Source: Bacteroidota bacterium
Lineage (GTDB): Bacteria; Bacteroidota; Bacteroidia; B-17B0; Aurantibacillaceae
Direction: 5' to 3'
DNA: 6,770 bases
Assembly: GCA_947449125.1 (NCBI GenBank)
Contig: CANFQR010000079.1
Span: forward strand, 1-6,770
A model generated the notes under the pieces. The model saw only the letters and a program-made list of their open reading frames with translations. It had not been told where the DNA came from and ran no database searches. Of the stretch, positions 6,223 to 6,770 are shown piece after piece. How positions within the stretch are numbered: position 1 is the first letter of the stretch; every line of letters begins with the position of its first letter. A program made the translations under genes and the position numbers.

Positions 6223-6770
6223 ATGAAGAAGTGTTTTCATAAAACAGTTTTTATTTTTTTTATATTTCTATTGTGGAATTATTCTTATTCCCAGAGAATT
6301 CCTAATAATTCCGACAAACTAGCCGTTCAATACTTCGATCAAAAAGAGTTTGATAAAGCAAATGAATATTTCGCAGACTTATACGATAAAAACCAAGAGG
6401 CTTGGTATAATTATTATTTTAAAAGTTTAATTGGCGCTAAAGATTTTTCTAAAGCTGAAAAAATAACCAAAAGGCAATTAAAACAAAACGCCAATAATGT
6501 TTATTTATTTGTTTATTTAGGCCGCCTCTATAAGCTTACAACTGAAGCTAAAAAAGAAAAAGAATGCTATGAAAAAGCAATAAAACAATTATTACCAATA
6601 CAACCCCATACACAAAGCCTGGCAAATGCATTTATAGAAGATGGCCTTTATGATTACGCTATAGAAACCTACAACAAAGCAGGAAAGGCAAATCCGGACT
6701 ACCCTTATTTTTATGAAAGGGCAGATGTATACAAAAAAAAGAACGACTTAAAAGCAATGATAAATGAATA
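6223..6770 (+). CDS. Exported tetratricopeptide-repeat protein (3' truncated)
   Basis: The ATG at 6223 opens a frame that runs 182 codons to the window edge; the last two bases, TA, could begin Tyr or a stop, and continuation is likely. The N-terminus is a Sec signal peptide: MKK, a hydrophobic stretch at 9-18, and likely cleavage at SYS|Q (23/24). No lipobox Cys is present at the cleavage site. The rest is a chain of amphipathic helix pairs with TPR character: YFDQKEFDKANEYF (37-50), GAKDFSKAEKITKRQ (71-85), YLGRLYK...CYEKAI (98-120), FIEDGLYDYAIETYNKA (137-153) and RADVYKKKNDLKAM (166-179). The lengths suggest a large periplasmic TPR scaffold of the type common in Flavobacteriia; no specific function is recognised. 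A weak -7-like box, TATCTTTA, at 6209-6216 would place the transcript start almost at the ATG. It lies 83 bases after the deacetylase stop, so shared transcription is also possible. Confidence 0.85.
   Translation, partial: MKKCFHKTVFIFFIFLLWNYSYSQRIPNNSDKLAVQYFDQKEFDKANEYFADLYDKNQEAWYNYYFKSLIGAKDFSKAEKITKRQLKQNANNVYLFVYLGRLYKLTTEAKKEKECYEKAIKQLLPIQPHTQSLANAFIEDGLYDYAIETYNKAGKANPDYPYFYERADVYKKKNDLKAMINE

Overview
The window looks like an ordinary chromosomal segment of a member of the Bacteroidota (a Flavobacteriia/Sphingobacteriia-like organism). The evidence is AT-rich DNA, a type IX secretion (T9SS) C-terminal sorting domain, TAnnTTTG-type promoter boxes, genes without Shine-Dalgarno sequences, a tRNA gene without encoded CCA, and a DUF2723/GT117 membrane protein typical of this phylum. 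The genus cannot be named from the sequence.

Layout: bases 2-1729 (+) are the 3' part of a large secreted protein, with the last SBBP beta-propeller repeat, six tandem Ig/PKD-like domains and a T9SS sorting tail. Bases 1730-2152 hold no protein gene. They contain a strong hairpin terminator (1932-1963), a tRNA-Gln(UUG) gene on the minus strand (1966-2036), its minus-strand promoter (2054-2083) and a weaker plus-strand promoter box (2128-2135); the stretch 1730-1931 is AT-rich with nothing recognisable. Bases 2153-5425 (+) encode a 1090-residue DUF2723/GT117 polytopic membrane protein of the protein O-mannosyltransferase type, followed by a perfect hairpin terminator (5437-5470). Bases 5516-6139 (+) encode a small NodB-type polysaccharide deacetylase that appears to start at TTG. 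Bases 6223-6770 (+) are the 5' part of an exported tetratricopeptide-repeat protein that runs off the window.

Common theme: most of the protein genes concern the cell envelope (a secreted surface protein, a membrane glycosyltransferase, a polysaccharide deacetylase and an exported TPR protein). The terminators and the opposing tRNA separate them into individual transcription units, so a joint pathway is not shown. No mobile element, CRISPR array, defence system or clearly new system was seen. The most interesting points are the two-class architecture of the Ig-like array, the compact divergent/convergent regulatory layout around the tRNA, and the non-ATG start of the deacetylase.
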